In this document: positions 1 to 12,900 of the stretch, piece by piece
How positions within the stretch are numbered: the stretch's first letter is position 1
Layout of the letters: each line of letters starts with the position of its first letter
Source of the DNA: Brachycybe producta
Lineage: Eukaryota; Arthropoda; Diplopoda; Playtdesmida; Andrognathidae
DNA length: 64,000 bases
NCBI GenBank assembly: GCA_036925085.1
Contig: JAUPFP010000031.1
Span: 868,001 to 932,000, forward strand
Reading direction: 5' to 3'
Position numbers and translations under genes: made by a program
Notes under the pieces: generated by a model
What the model was told of the DNA's origin: nothing
Database searches by the model: none
The model's input: only the letters and a program-made list of their open reading frames with translations

Positions 1-185
1 AATGTTAGAAACTAGAACGGGCAATTGAAAGAGAAATAAAAATACCGTCTGCTTAAAGTTTAGTCATTTTCAAACTGATATAAAAAAGCTTATTTTGAAA
101 GATATTAAAATTAAACTGAGCTACCTTTCTAGTTTCTAAAAGATACTTTCAATGAAGCTGTTTTTCGTCGCATCAAACTGCAGAA
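1..185. mobile_element. Family-A MITE, window-edge copy
   Basis: Carries the family-A arms: TTAGAAACTAGAACGGG at the left, and at the right the AAAGATATTAAAATT core, the CTACCTTTCTAGTTTCTAAA arm and a CTGCAGAATAA tail. The consensus is a roughly 250-330 bp palindromic element, GTTTTAGAAACTAGAAGGGT ... ACCCTTCTAGTTTCTAAAAC, with AAGATATCAACATG and its complement inside. Confidence 0.7.
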
Positions 186-850
186 TAACCCATAGTTCAA
201 TTCTAATTGTTCTCTCTTCATTTGCATATTTTGCAAATGGCTACTTTTATAAAAATGTCTTACGTTGAGTTATAAAAAACAAATGGTGGGAATTTCGATG
301 ATTGGAGGAGGTGGCGAGAGATAAAGAGGGTGGTGAATATTATTTGTGGCACCAACAACAGTTGATCAAATTAGTTTCCGGTCGAAATGTTCTTCTGACC
401 AACAGAAATTTTTCCTGGTCACAGAAATGACCAGAGAACAAAAGGGAGTAAATTTTTTTTAGGGGGAGTGGGTGGGTGGAACAAATCCACTCACTAATCA
501 ATAAATAAATAAATCCAATTTTTCTCTTCCCCCCTCCCCTCCCCTCCCTTAAATATTATTCAATTGTCTAGAAAATAAAATAAACACAAATAATTCATAT
601 TCAATTTTAATTTAATAAATATTACAAACCTCTTTTTCTGAATACAATGATTTTGCTACAATGTCCAGAAGCATTTTTGTCTCTGCTTGAAATTCATGTT
701 TTTCTCCAATTCCTATGATTAATATATGGATTTGTTAATTGATTGCGTTCAGTTTCTAAGCCGCTTATTATATTGGTTTTGCTATGTATGAGACATCATT
801 TATGTCGAAGATTTTATCAATTTTATCAAACATTGAATAAATTGATATAT

Positions 851-1090
851 GTAGTCGCTGCACTGTTAACTAGAAGCTTGTGACGTCACAGAAGTTGATC
901 CAAAATATTGGATTGCGTCATTTTATCTGATTGAAACACGGTAATAAGAAAAGTTCTTAAAGTAACCTTTCGTTTTCAAACCTTTGCTAATTAATTATCC
1001 CTTTTTCTATAAGACAGAATGACACAAACGGACATTTTTTGGCCAATCCTTCTGACGTCACAAGCTTCAATTTACAGCGCGGCGACTGTA
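851..1090. mobile_element. 240-bp MITE with TGACGTCA in both terminal repeats
   Basis: The left end GTAGTCGCTGCACTGTTAAC followed by AGAAGCTTGTGACGTCAC is mirrored at the right end (TCTGACGTCACAAGCTTCAA then TTTACAGCGCGGCGACTGTA). The arms are about 40 bp with a few mismatches. TGACGTCA is at 881-888 and 1053-1060. A half copy lies near 37530-37575 (GAAGCTTGTGACGTCA). No coding capacity. Confidence 0.7.
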
Positions 1091-2959
1091 AAAAAAAAAA
1101 ACATTTGGCCTATTATGTGTAGGCCCAAATTCAAGAAGAATATTCGGCAATTGTAAAACTAGCAAAATTGTTGATATATAATTGAGAGCTTGTCATTTGG
1201 GCCTATGTATGATGCGCCATTCATGTCGAAATTTCACTTAATTGAATAATTGAAGTAATCTGACGTGAAAGGCGCCTCATATTTAGGCACAAATTCAAGA
1301 AGGTTATGCAAAATCGTAGATTTTTAATTTTTAATATAAACAAAAAAAACCGGATCGAATTTTTTTTTTGTTATTTTCTGTTTTTATATATATTTTTTTT
1401 GATTACCAGTTGATGATTCGGTGTCCTTGACAATATTATGGTAACCAACGTCATCATTGTTACCGTTATCATCTATTTTTATATCAGAAGCTGAAGAAGA
1501 GCCGCTGAAAAAAAGGTTTCTTGATAAACGAATTCCATTCAAGTCTAAAGAAAAAAAAATGTAAATTAAACTTTTAATTAATTTCTCACGTTAATTAACT
1601 TTAATTGCTTGTTAACGTTATTAATCGTAGTTATATTTTATTAACAAAAAAAAACTTATTTTTATAGACTTGAACGAGGAGATAGAGGACAATAAAAAAT
1701 CCACATCTAAAAGATAATTAAGGTCCACATTCAAGAAGGTAACTTGGCACTTGATCTTCAATTTGAACCCTCTGAGCAGGGTTCTGAAGTAGAAAACATT
1801 CTTTTGTTTACTACCATTGAAAGGGGATTGTATATATTGGAACCCTTGTTTAGAGGCTTCAAGTCGAAGTTCATCCTTTAAGTTTGCTTTTTGGACTTGA
1901 ACCTAAATAACTTAATTTTTTTAATAATAAAGTAAAAAAAAAATATTATAAAAAAATTTAATATGGACAAAAAAGGTAGAAAATGTCTGATGTCGTGATT
2001 TGAAATTTGCAGAAAAAAAAGCAAGGTCAAAATGATAAGAAATGAGAAAAAAATATTAATATATATTAGGGGAGAAAAGTTTGCAATGAAAATGACATGG
2101 GATGTCATTGGACGGACGCCAATAATTATAATAATTGCCACTAGATGGCCTCGCATGTCATGTTAGTTGCAAAAAGATTTCCAAATAAACAAAGTGGCAT
2201 TACGCAACATTAATGATGCTCAATCATACTACACATAGGCGTACATAAATGACGTTTTATTATCATATCATATAGCGTACATTCGCCATACTAGTTCACA
2301 CCTATAACATACAAAACTACAACCCGCCCTGCTTCATTATTTAACTGAATACGATGTGATCATGCCATTGCAGTCATCAACATCACGTTAGTTTTTCATC
2401 TCATAGGTTACTAACGTAAGAATGCATAGTTTCAATGAAAACAACAAAACCCACTAAGAATGCGTTAAATAACCAATGTTTACAAGTACCTTTGGTTATC
2501 CTAAGAAAAGCGGTGCGATTATGGGAGGATAAATTATATTTCCGTACACAATCGACAGCAAATTTCGTTAAGCCTCGTTGAAACGTGATTACTCTTAAGG
2601 AAGCCGCCATTTTGTGTCCTTTTAACTTTCTCAAGTGAGTGACGTCACAGTTAAAAGTAGTTCTTGTCAATGATGTCTCCATCCGCTGACGCGCGGAAGA
2701 ATAATTCATCGATAAGTGTGTGATTCATTCATCGCTTTTTTTTAGCCTTAGAAGTTATGTTAGAAGTTTTTTCTTCGGTTGCAACTTGATGAATGTCAAA
2801 ACTTTTATTTCGGCTAGTAGTTTTCAATCTACGCTTAAAGTGCAACATTCTGAGCTATTATTTGTAATCGTTGCGTTCTGTAGTGTTCATTATGTGCATC
2901 GTTTTGTGGAATTAATGTTAAAAAAGTGATTTTACGAGTTGGATCTCTTTTTTTTGTGT

Positions 2960-3563
2960 CTATGTAAGAGGGGGGAAGCGGGCGGCGGAATCCATTAAGC
3001 GACCCTCCGACCACTTTTAAGAATATTGGACGGCGCGGCGGCGCCGATAGAGGAGGGAATTTTAAGCGCTGCTTTTAGTCTTATTTTGTGGCTTTAACGA
3101 AAGAGCGAGAGAGTGAGACGGACTATTTATAATATAGTCTAGAAGGGATTCTATTTAACCTTTTGGCTGCTAAATATTGATTTTTCAAGTGGTCGACGCG
3201 AAGAAAAGGGAGAAGGGAGGTTATAAGGTGGTCGAGAAACGACGGTAACGGCGGCGGCGGCGGCCAATTTGTAAGTTCGCGCGCAGCAGTCGGCGATTAG
3301 ATGAGGGTCGAAATGCATTTGTTTGGCTTCACTTTCGCCACTCTCTTTACGTGCGTATGTCCATCGGTACTTAGCGGGTTACGGAAGTATATTTACGGGA
3401 GAGGTTCTTCTATTATGGTCGTTGTTTTTAGTCAGCGTTGACGGTTGATTGTTAATAAGGGAGAAAAAAAAAGTTTTGATGATGTTTTTATGTGTAAAGT
3501 TTCGAGTGTGTCCGTGAGTTAAAAGGGGAGAAATTGGGCCAAAAAAAAGCGGGAGGAGGAGGT
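2960..3563 (+). promoter_or_regulatory. CpG-rich promoter/5' leader of mastermind
   Basis: The stretch is conspicuously GC- and CpG-rich against AT-rich surroundings. It includes a GGCGCGGCGGCGCC block near 3032-3046, a GGCGGCGGCGGCGGCC block near 3250-3267 and a CCAAT near 3266. It directly precedes the first coding exon, so it is the likely promoter plus 5' untranslated leader. No TATA box is convincing and the transcription start was not located. Confidence 0.5.
3301..3441 (+). other. Possible upstream ORF (46 codons) in the mastermind leader
   Basis: An ATG at 3301 opens a 46-codon frame ending in TGA at 3441, wholly upstream of and not overlapping the main start at 3564. The product begins MRVEMHLFGFTFATLFTCVC and looks like a hydrophobic leader, but chance composition is enough to explain it. 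If it lies in the transcript it could dampen translation of the main frame. No homologue is recognised. Confidence 0.2.
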
Positions 3564-3917
3564 ATGGGTGACATCCTGCCTCATAAACGTCAGACTGTTG
3601 TCGATCGACTTCGACGTCGAATCGAACATTATCGCCGTCATCAGTCGAACTGTCAACCGCGTTATAATAGTAGTCTGAACGGACTTTTAGAACATCATCA
3701 TCAGGACACTTTGCTTTTAAGGCAGAGGTTTCTGGAGGCGAAAGCCAAAAAGAGCGGTTCTAACAATAACAAAAAGAACAATAACAGTAATAGTACTAGT
3801 AATAATAGCGATAATCATCACCATCATCACAACAACAAATCTGTTAACAATAACAACAACAACAATAAGGAATCGACGGCGAATTCAATCAATAACAATT
3901 CGTCTTCATTGGGAGGA
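3564..3917 (+). CDS. mam: Mastermind exon 1: N-terminal Notch/CSL-binding helix
   Basis: Encodes residues 1-118. Residues about 7-65 are the MamL-1 domain, including VVDRLRRRIEHYRRHQSNC and QDTLLLRQRFLEAKAKKS. These align by eye with the human MAML1 helix (MERLRRRIELCRRHHSTC..., HQRCIQAKAKR). In known structures this long basic helix lies along CSL and the Notch ankyrin repeats. After it comes an Asn/Ser/His-rich linker with a five-His run and a seven-Asn run. The exon ends in phase 0 at GGA|GTAAGT. The open frame extends ten codons upstream to 3534 but has no earlier ATG there, so 3564 (context GGAGGTATGG) is taken as the start. Confidence 0.94.
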
Positions 3918-6900
3918 GTAAGTTCATCATTTATTTCAGTCATTATAACCACAATCAAATACACGCGCAAACCCTCCCCCTCCCCCAAAGTGTCACGTGT
4001 GCGTCCACGTGACAGGTAATGCGAGTGGCGACGGTGAGTGACAGCTGTCACTCATCATGATGGTCACTGTTTAAAAATCTCGCTAGAAAAGAAGAATGTG
4101 CGATTATGTCGATGGTTAGCGTCTCATAACCACTTTTGAAGTTTGTTTTTTTTCGATTAAAATCCGCTAGCCTCTATGCTAAGGCTTTGGAAATTGTTAT
4201 TTTGGTTGTGCTGAAGGTGAAAACTGTGACATATCCTGCACAGAGGCTAATCGGATCCTAATCGAAAGAATTTTCTTCCCACCACTTTGATACATTGTAT
4301 ATGGTTGGCGTCTCATAGCCACTTTGTGTAGTATTTTTTTCGATTTAGGAGCCGCTAGCCTCTAAGTTTATGAGTTTAGGCTTTGAAATATGTGTGAAAA
4401 AAAGTGTGCAATATCCTGCATAGAGGCTAATCGGCTAGTAATCGAAAGAATTTCTCAACTTTGATACGAACCAATCACAATCATGTTGTTGTTTATCCGA
4501 TTCCAGAAGTCAGATTATGATTGGTTCTTATCGAAATGGGTTCCTCGAGCGCGTGCAACTTTTTTTTTAGTTGCTTGCCACGTGCTGTTTTAAACGTCAA
4601 ACTTATGAATTGGTTTGACGTCACGGCAATAGAAATATGTAGATGTGACGTCACGCTTCAATTTAAAAGTTCTCTTATTTTTTTGTTTCCTTCCTGATTG
4701 AACAAAAGATCGAATTTGATTGGTTGTTATTGAGTGTATGAGAGGTTGTCTGCTACATTAAATCAGCTTTTTTTTAGGGTGAGGGGGTGGTGGCAGGAGG
4801 AGAAGGAAATGCTAATTGGTAAAAATATCCGGATTTTTCTGATGCGTTTCTTTGGCGTCAGTGTGATGACATAAACATTGAATGAGGGATAGAGAGATTA
4901 GAACCAGGTGGGCAACCTAATAACTAAGTGGGCCGCATTTGAGTAGCTCGCGTGCTGATAGTTGAGCTTCAAAAGTTTGTATGTCGCGGTTTTCCAGAGG
5001 CGCTATTTGGTGCTGTTCGCTAATTGTTTGAGAAGTCAGAAGCAACCGTGCACGTGCTTTCGCGTCATGACCTGGCGATAGGTGGCGCTGTCATGCGGAT
5101 TTTTTTTTTTAATCATAGGGATTTTTATTTTATTTAGAAGCATTTTTTTTTTGTGTTAAAATCACAAATATTGCAGAAAATATTTTGGAAAATTTAGTAA
5201 ATAAAAAAAACCGGAAAAAACTGCTAGAAACTAGAAAGTTTGCAAATAATCAACAAAAAAAAATTCCCATAATTATACAGAGTCCTGATTTATTATTACT
5301 CAACGGTCACAACCCGTTTGTGTTTTTAAGAAGGCTTAGTTAACAGCTTCAAAATGCAAAATAAAAAGAAACTAGGAAGAAGTGTTTTTAGAAACTAGAA
5401 GGGGTAGCTAAATCACTTAATAGTGTATTTTCAAATTTATATCTTTTAAAATAACATAAACAGTTTATTTTGAAAGATATCAATCTGAAAATACACTAAT
5501 AAGTGATTTAGCGCGCGCTACCCTTCTAGTTTCTAAAACAATTTCAATTCCTTAATGTTTGTTCTGTATTTCAAAACCAACTTGAAAAAGTGCTTTAGAA
5601 ACTTGAAATTTGAAAAGTGTCGTGTTTACACTTCAACACAATAATCTCTTAAAATTCCAAATTTATGTTTGGAAGATTCAGTGAGTTTTGAGGCCTTCCT
5701 CGTTTCAGTCCTGACTGACTGACTTGACTAATAAAGTAAAGTGTTCCTTCTCTCGCTCTCTCTCTATATCTCTCTCATTCTCTCTTGTAACCTCTTTTTT
5801 CTTCTTCTTTTCAGTTAAAAATTGAGGCTCTTGTTTTCATTTCGTTCACTGAAACGAGATTATTCATTTCATTTATTAAAAATACAAAACAAAAACTAGA
5901 AAAGAAACGAAACAAAACCAGAACTTCTTCTTCTTCTTTTACTTCTATAGGATTTAGTATTGTTTAATTTGAAGAGTTTAAAGACACAGTTGCCTACATA
6001 ATGAATAATTGAAATAATAATAATGCTCGATCATCATAACACCCACTATACTTAACAATATGTACCGGTTGTGTACGCTTACTATGTTTTGGTCCGAATT
6101 CAAGAAGGACTCTTAAATATAATATAATTTTTAAAATGTGTAATCGACCCTCAGCTATGATTATCATTACGATTCGTCAGCATTAATCTTCTCCAAATTT
6201 CACTGAATCTGGCCCACCAGCATATTTTCAGACCAGGTGTCGAACTCCATTTCAGCAGCAGAACAAATAAACCAATCACAGCGACTGAAAGTGACTGTGG
6301 TTTTTATTACTCTTCTATATGATCTGTCCTTAAGAGGAGGCTCCATAGAAAAATACTTGTGGTAAATGCAAGGTAGATGGCGCTTACAACCTCCATATAG
6401 CTGGCAAACTCCACTCGTCGCCAATTAGTTGAAATAGATATGCAGCCTTTTAGCTGTAAAAGCCACGTCCAAAACAACCTTAATTATCAGCACGTGGACA
6501 AACTTATACCCAGATGACATATAAGTGAAGAGAGGACGTGTAGAAAGTGACGTAATTAAAAGTTTGCCACGTGAAAAAAAGGTGAGTGTCTGCAGTACAT
6601 TTTTATGGAAGGAGGGCTAGTGGCGCCATCTAACGCTACACGAACAAAATAAATGATCTACTTGCATTCTTAAGAAGTTAAGCTTAACTTATTTTTGTTC
6701 GTAAAGTGAATTTTTAAATAGTCTGGGCCAGCGGATATATTAAAAATTCGCTATCTGGCCCACACTTTTAATGAAGTTGCTATTGCCTGCTGTACAGGGT
6801 TTAATATTAGATGAAAACCCATCGTCAAAAACGGGATTTTATTATGTTTTTGGAACACTGTGAGGTATGGTGTAATGGTTGAAGTGATTTACTTTTCTTT

Positions 6901-9900
6901 CTTGAATTTGTACCTTAAAAGAAAGGGAGAGAATTATGTAATATTATTATTATGTAGGCCTTTTGTTGTTGTCGTTGATTTTGTTGTTTTTTTGACCTGA
7001 ATAAAAAAAAAAACGAATACAAAATTATTTTGGGTTGAAATTTCACTGCGAAAAACAACAAAAAGCATTTTTTTTCTTCTTCAATCTTGTCCTTTATTAT
7101 TTAGATATCTAAATTTATAAAAGTTAAAATAAGACATCTTAACTCTATTGAATGTTGAAATTCGAGATGTTATTTTCTTCTTTTTCTTCAAAATAAGAAC
7201 ATGAGAGTGTGTGTACAGTTGTGTCCTATGGTTTCAATTACAAAATTTGTAACAAGTTCTATATACTTTCATAATAGTGACTACTATACCCATTTCTACT
7301 ACTTTACAACGTTCTGTTATTTTTATATTTTACAAAGTGAACAGGTTTTACAAAGGATGAGAAGACGGGTCGGAGGACGATCCCCCCCCCCTCCTCTTCC
7401 TCCTCGCCCCTATTCGATTCAGTCACTTATAAAGGGGGATAAGGGGGACCAACTATATTGTCCACTTCACAATTCGGTGAATTTTGGGGGCTGAATCCAG
7501 CTGAGACGATTCTAACTGGAGCGATGCCAAGAGTTGGAGGTTGAGACTAGTCTGACTAGAGGTAAAGACAGTGGGTAACAAGAGCCATGAGCAGAAGATG
7601 GCGCCACTAGCCCTCCTTCCATAGGAAAGTACAGACACTCTTCAACTCTTGACACTCACCTTCCTTTTTCTTTCACGTGGCAAACTTTTAACTGCGTCAT
7701 CGCTATTTCTACACGTGCTCTTTTCATTTCTATTATGTTCTGGGTTAAGTTTGTCCACGTGCTGATAATTAAGGTTGTTTTGGACGCTTTTCAGAGCTAA
7801 AAAGCCTGCATTCGATTTCAATTAATTGGCACGTGTGTCGTTGGCCACCTATGGAGGTTGCAAGCGCCATCTAGCTTGCAGTTACACAAGTATTTTTCTA
7901 TGGAGCCTTCTTAATCAGGAGGATGCTATGAATGCAGCTTCCTAATAGCTGGCCTCTACCCTCCAAGTTAAAACCCTTTTCGTTTTCTTTGAGAAGGAGT
8001 GATTTAAAATAGATCAACATCCGATACATTTACGAGCGCCCCCTGTATTCTGGTGTTTGATGTGGGTTCCTATTGGATGTCCGGCTTGTCCTTAACATTT
8101 TTTTACAGATGTTATTAAAGTGAGGTTCAGTTCAAGAAATGCTATGTGCTACGTTTATAGTCTTTCATTTTGCAATTTGTGCATCGATCAAAGAAGGACA
8201 TAATCGCGAAATGCCGACTATAAATGCGGCATATCGTATTATAAGTTTGAGAGACCGTACTGTTCTATACACTGTCGGACAACACTATAGTTGCATTTCT
8301 TCAGAATTATAACAGTTCTGACGTGACAGATGGACACGTGTACGAGGTAGAGGGATAATTCTCCACATCCCTCCCTCTCTTACTCGTTCCACTTCAATCC
8401 TCATTAATTGTTCGAGTGCCTGTCGCGTGCACGTGCACGTGCACACACACTCGCTAGACTGAAGATGAGCAACCATGAAAATGTCCATCATACAATTACA
8501 TATATAGTGTAGAAATGCATCTGTGATTTCTGTCTGTGCGTGTGTCCAATTTTCCATTCCAATGAAAACGGAGAAGAAGAAAAAAAAGTGGGGCGGAAGG
8601 GAAAGAGAGGGTTAGGGGAGGAGGAGAGTTTTGTTTATTTTTCGCAATCTAATTTGGTTCATTTTGGATCATGCTTTTTTTATGCCACTAGTTGATTTTT
8701 TTTATCAGATTCATCATCTTAAGGGTGCTCCTTTTTAATGCCAAAAGTGCCCCAAGGTGCCCTATTTCTATATGGAATAATAAGGAAGGGTGTTTAAGGT
8801 GAGAGGGGGGCCTCTCTAGTAATGAGTAATTTCCTAGGGGGAAAGGGAGGGGGGGGGGGGGTGATGAAGAAAAAGGAGTCAACTCTAAAAGAGTAAAACG
8901 GAAACAAATAAATGACATTTCTGAGATTTCTTAAAAGCATTCTTGTCATTTAGATACATTATATTGTTAGTAAATTTTAGGGGGGGGGGGGATGTTGAGG
9001 CCCAAATTCAAGAAGAAAACTTTTTTGCTCTTTTGAGATTTCAACTCTCCAGTTAGGAGGGCTGAAATTGGAAGTGCAAAAGATTTCTTCTTGAATTTAG
9101 GCCCGATATTTTACGAGAACTTGACTTGACGCCTCCATTTTGCAATTCTCAGTCATAATGCAGTAATTAATGGATGGATTAGAAAGTGGACACTGGTCAG
9201 TTAAGGGCTGACATCAATTTTAAGGACACTTTTGAATCCACTTTTTCAAAAGAAGGAATTTGACATATTCGTCATTTATTTTTTAAAGTTGTCTTAACAA
9301 GTCAACATAAGATTATAGCCTCCGAACAGTCTTTTTATTTGAAAGACTGGTTGGAGGCTATAATTTTATGTTGACTTGCTAGCTAACGTTAAAACTGTAG
9401 CCTCTAACTATGTTATTTTTTGATTGTTATTGTTCTAAGTCAATAAATTTATTATTTATAATGCAATCAGAAATTTGCATTTTTCAATGAAACCCTGGAA
9501 AAGACTTGGTTTGGACGCGTTACTACTTTGGCTTTTAGTCAAAGGGATGGTTTAGCCTCTAAACCAGGTTCTATGACTGGATAGTATTTGGGTTTTTAAT
9601 GGAACAAATTTATTTCAAGAAAACCAATTAATTATTGTGCAAATTTGCAATAACATCATCTCACCCCCCTTAAATTCCATTACATAATATAATTATGAAT
9701 ACCTTTTAGCTTTTTTGCTGTTATTAACACAAGTCTTAAAAACATATAATAAATAAACGGGTTTTTATTTGGGTTTTCTGTCCCCCCCCCCCCTTCCCCC
9801 AATAAAAAAAAGTTAACACAAAAAATATTGGATATTTTAAAAGCTCTTGTTGCCAAAATTAATTTAGGATCCACTCTGTATTAAATAATTGAATTAATAC

Positions 9901-12900
9901 AGTTTTCCTTTAGATTTTTTTTTGTTTTGGTTTTTTGAGAATAAAAATTCACCTTTAAAAACTTTTCTGAAAGCAAAAACTTTTGTTTTTTTTTCTAAAC
10001 CGGAAATTATGAATAAAAAAATGAAACAAAAGTTGTTGTGATTAAAAGGTTAAGAGAGAAGAAACATCTTCTCATTGAATAAATTAACAAATTATAAATA
10101 AAAGCTTTAATGATAAAAATCGAACATCTTTTTTATCATTTATTTAGATCAATATAAGTAAATAAAAAAGTAGGAGGGTAAAAATGGGTGGAATACAAAA
10201 AAGTTTGACGTTATTTCCGGGATTATTCTGACGTCCATCATCCAAAAAAGAAGATAATTTCTTTGTAGAGAAAAACGTTGCTTGGACGGAAATCATGATC
10301 TAAACAAACAAGAAGATGACTTGAGAATATAATAAAAGAGGCAACAAAAAGGGACTCTTTGTATTGGGGACCCACAATAACACGGAGAGCCCCAAAGGGC
10401 CTCTTTGTATTAGAGGTTTAAGGTAGTTTAAAGTGTGATCTCCGGGGCTTTTACAACTTTGGTTATTGTGTTTCAAAGAGCAAAAATTAAGAGAAACTTG
10501 AAAAGAGTTTTAGAAACTAGAAAGTTAAATCAAATCACTGAAGTGATATTTTTTAAAATGAGCTTTTTATGGCAGTTTGAAAAATGACCTAACTTTAATA
10601 ATCTATAAAAATACATTTTATTTTGAAAAATAAAAATGATTCAGTGACCGTTCTAGTTTCTAATACAGATTTATTATCTAGTTTCTAAAGCGTTTTTAAT
10701 TTTTTTTTTAAAGTTTTCAAAACACAAACGGAACATTAAGAAATTGAAAGTGTTTTAGAAACTAGAAGGGTAACTGAATTACTTAACGTTGTTGTGTTTC
10801 AACTTCTAAAAAATATATTTTTAAATTTCTTCTTAAAGTTGTTTTCAAAATATAAAAGAAACATTTTATAAACTAGAAGGGTAACCTGAATCACGGTGAT
10901 TTTGAAGCCTTTTGAACTCTTGATTAATTGTGTGTTTCGGGTGTAAAATGAAGGCACGAAACTGTTTTAGAAACTAGAAGGGTAGCTCAATCACGTAAGT
11001 GTAATTTCATGTTGATATCTTTCAAAATAAACTTTTTTACGACTGAACTTTAAATAACAACATGAAAATGCTATTAAGTGATTCAGCTACCCTTCTAGTT
11101 TCTAACACTTTCATTTTGGATATGAATTGCACTGAATTTCAATACATTTCAATGATTAATTTATTATTATTAGATTTATTGATGGAATTATGTCCATTTT
11201 GTCGTTTCAGGCGCAATCCAAATACAAGAGAGTTGCGGCCGACATCTCGACTACATCGCCATTGGAGTCGCTGACCAAAGTGTCCGGTGAGGATTGTAAT
11301 GACCAACATGGAAAACTACCCGCGTGTCCATCGTCAGTTGCACCGAATGCAGCTTCAAACGGTGGCACCTCACAGAATATGGACCAAGGTCTCACACAGT
11401 TTTCTGTCGAGATCGTTCAACAGTTTACGAGTCCCGGTCAAACTCAGGGCCAACAGATTCAGACAAATGTGACTGTAACGGCCGTTGCCGGAAATATAAA
11501 AACATCTGATTCACCGGTTCCGAGCAGCGTCCACACGAGCACGGCAACGTCGAATTGCAAGTCTTCGTCGTCGTCGGCGGCTACGATCGACAAGACCTTA
11601 GATGGCGCTGCTACACTTTTGAGCGGAAGTGACAAACAGCCGCCTCTTTTGAGCACTATCGAGTGTAAACAGGAACCGAAATACGATCTGGAACATTGTG
11701 GAGGAGGAAGAAGTGGACCAGAAGGGGGCGCAACTGGTCACAGTAACGAACAAAGTTTTTCAGATTCGTTCTCGAGTTTCATCGATGATTCCAATGATGA
11801 CGATATCAATCTGAACTTCAATACGGATACTTTGAATTATCTGATGGATGCTTTGCCTCAGGATCTGATGACTGCGTATCTGGAGAGGTTGGAAGACGAA
11901 GACGATGACGTCAACCATCATCATCATCATCACAATAAGGACATTGGTGGAGATGGAACTGGACATCCTCTTCATCATCATCATAATCATCATAACCATC
12001 ATCATCATCATCATCATCAAATGAGTGAAATGAACAAATCTGGTGGTTCCAGTGATCCGGATCCTCTCACGACAGCGATGAACTCACGGAATCAAGTTCC
12101 GTTCTGTACGAATTCGAGCGTTCAGTCTTGTCCTTTACTCTTTTCGAACGTAACAACAAGTTGTAATTCTTCGACAGCCTCTATGAACAATCCACTTTCA
12201 AATCTGAATCCACTTCAGGGAAGAATCGGATCGAATTACGGAACTCCTCTCGGGTTAGAGTTTAATCTAAAGGAACAAAGTCCGGCCGCACAGACTTTAA
12301 AGCAAATGGCCGAACAACATCAGAATAATCAACAAAAACAGCAACATCTTGGAATGGGACTCGGTTCTTCTTCTTCGTCTCCTTTCGCAACGGATTTCGG
12401 TCTCGGTTCTTCTGCCTCGTCTTATGGAACGTCCAATATGGACTTTCTCTCGTCTTCGGCCGGTGCGCCTTTCATGCAAACTACGAAGAATTCTCCAAAC
12501 TCCATGTTTCCTTTCGGATCGAATCCTCTCTCTTCCATTAACAGTTCAATGATGAAGCAGGACCCAATGTTTAGGCCCAGTCCGAGACAGGGTACTCCAA
12601 ACATGGGCCATCATCTTCTTCCTCATCATATGGACATGAGAAAGCAGCCACAGATTCAAGCTCAGTCTCATCAGAGGCTCGGTGGCAGTGGCACGGATCA
12701 GAAACCCACTTTGGGACATAGTCCTGGTCCTAGTCCGGGTCCTGGACAGAACAGTTCGAATGTGTCGTCGACGGGAGCAAGCCCAGGTCCTTGTTCGACT
12801 ACTGGAACAACCGGTGGCGGCGCTGCTGGCATGAACTCGAGTAGCCCTTTGTCGTTTGGAGCCACGAAACCATTGACGCACTTTAGTGATCCGCAACAAA

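Larger units (their letters stand above)
1..2959. other. Upstream spacer, no gene recognised
   Basis: AT-rich sequence with poly-A/T runs. It holds the right part of a family-A MITE (1-185), an inverted-repeat element with TGACGTCA in both ends (851-1090) and several copies of a short motif AGGCCCAAATTCAAGAAG (near 1121, 1281 and, degenerate, 1730). An isolated TGACGTCAC lies near 2641. Short open frames here show no recognisable domain. Confidence 0.6.
3918..11210 (+). other. Mastermind intron 1
   Basis: A 7.3-kb intron bounded by GTAAGT and TCGTTTCAG. Contents: a tandem duplication (4112-4465), family-A MITEs (5370-5560, 10490-10700, 10735-10900, 10955-11110), two family-B MITEs in opposite orientation (6330-6673, 7595-7914), a 110-bp hairpin (8998-9103) and an 81-bp hairpin (9298-9378). 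CRE-like TGACGTCA motifs occur near 4617 and 4646. No coding exon is evident. Confidence 0.75.

Noticed and set aside
2401..2709. Minus-strand frame of 102 residues near the mastermind promoter
   Set aside because: No recognisable domain, no conserved pattern, and AT-rich composition like neighbouring non-coding DNA. A short single-exon gene cannot be excluded.
3827..4051. Minus-strand Leu-rich frame of 74 residues
   Set aside because: Complement of the AAC/AAT-repeat part of mastermind exon 1.
11760..12020. Minus-strand Met-rich frame of 86 residues
   Set aside because: Antisense shadow of the His-run coding part of mastermind exon 2 (CAT read as ATG).
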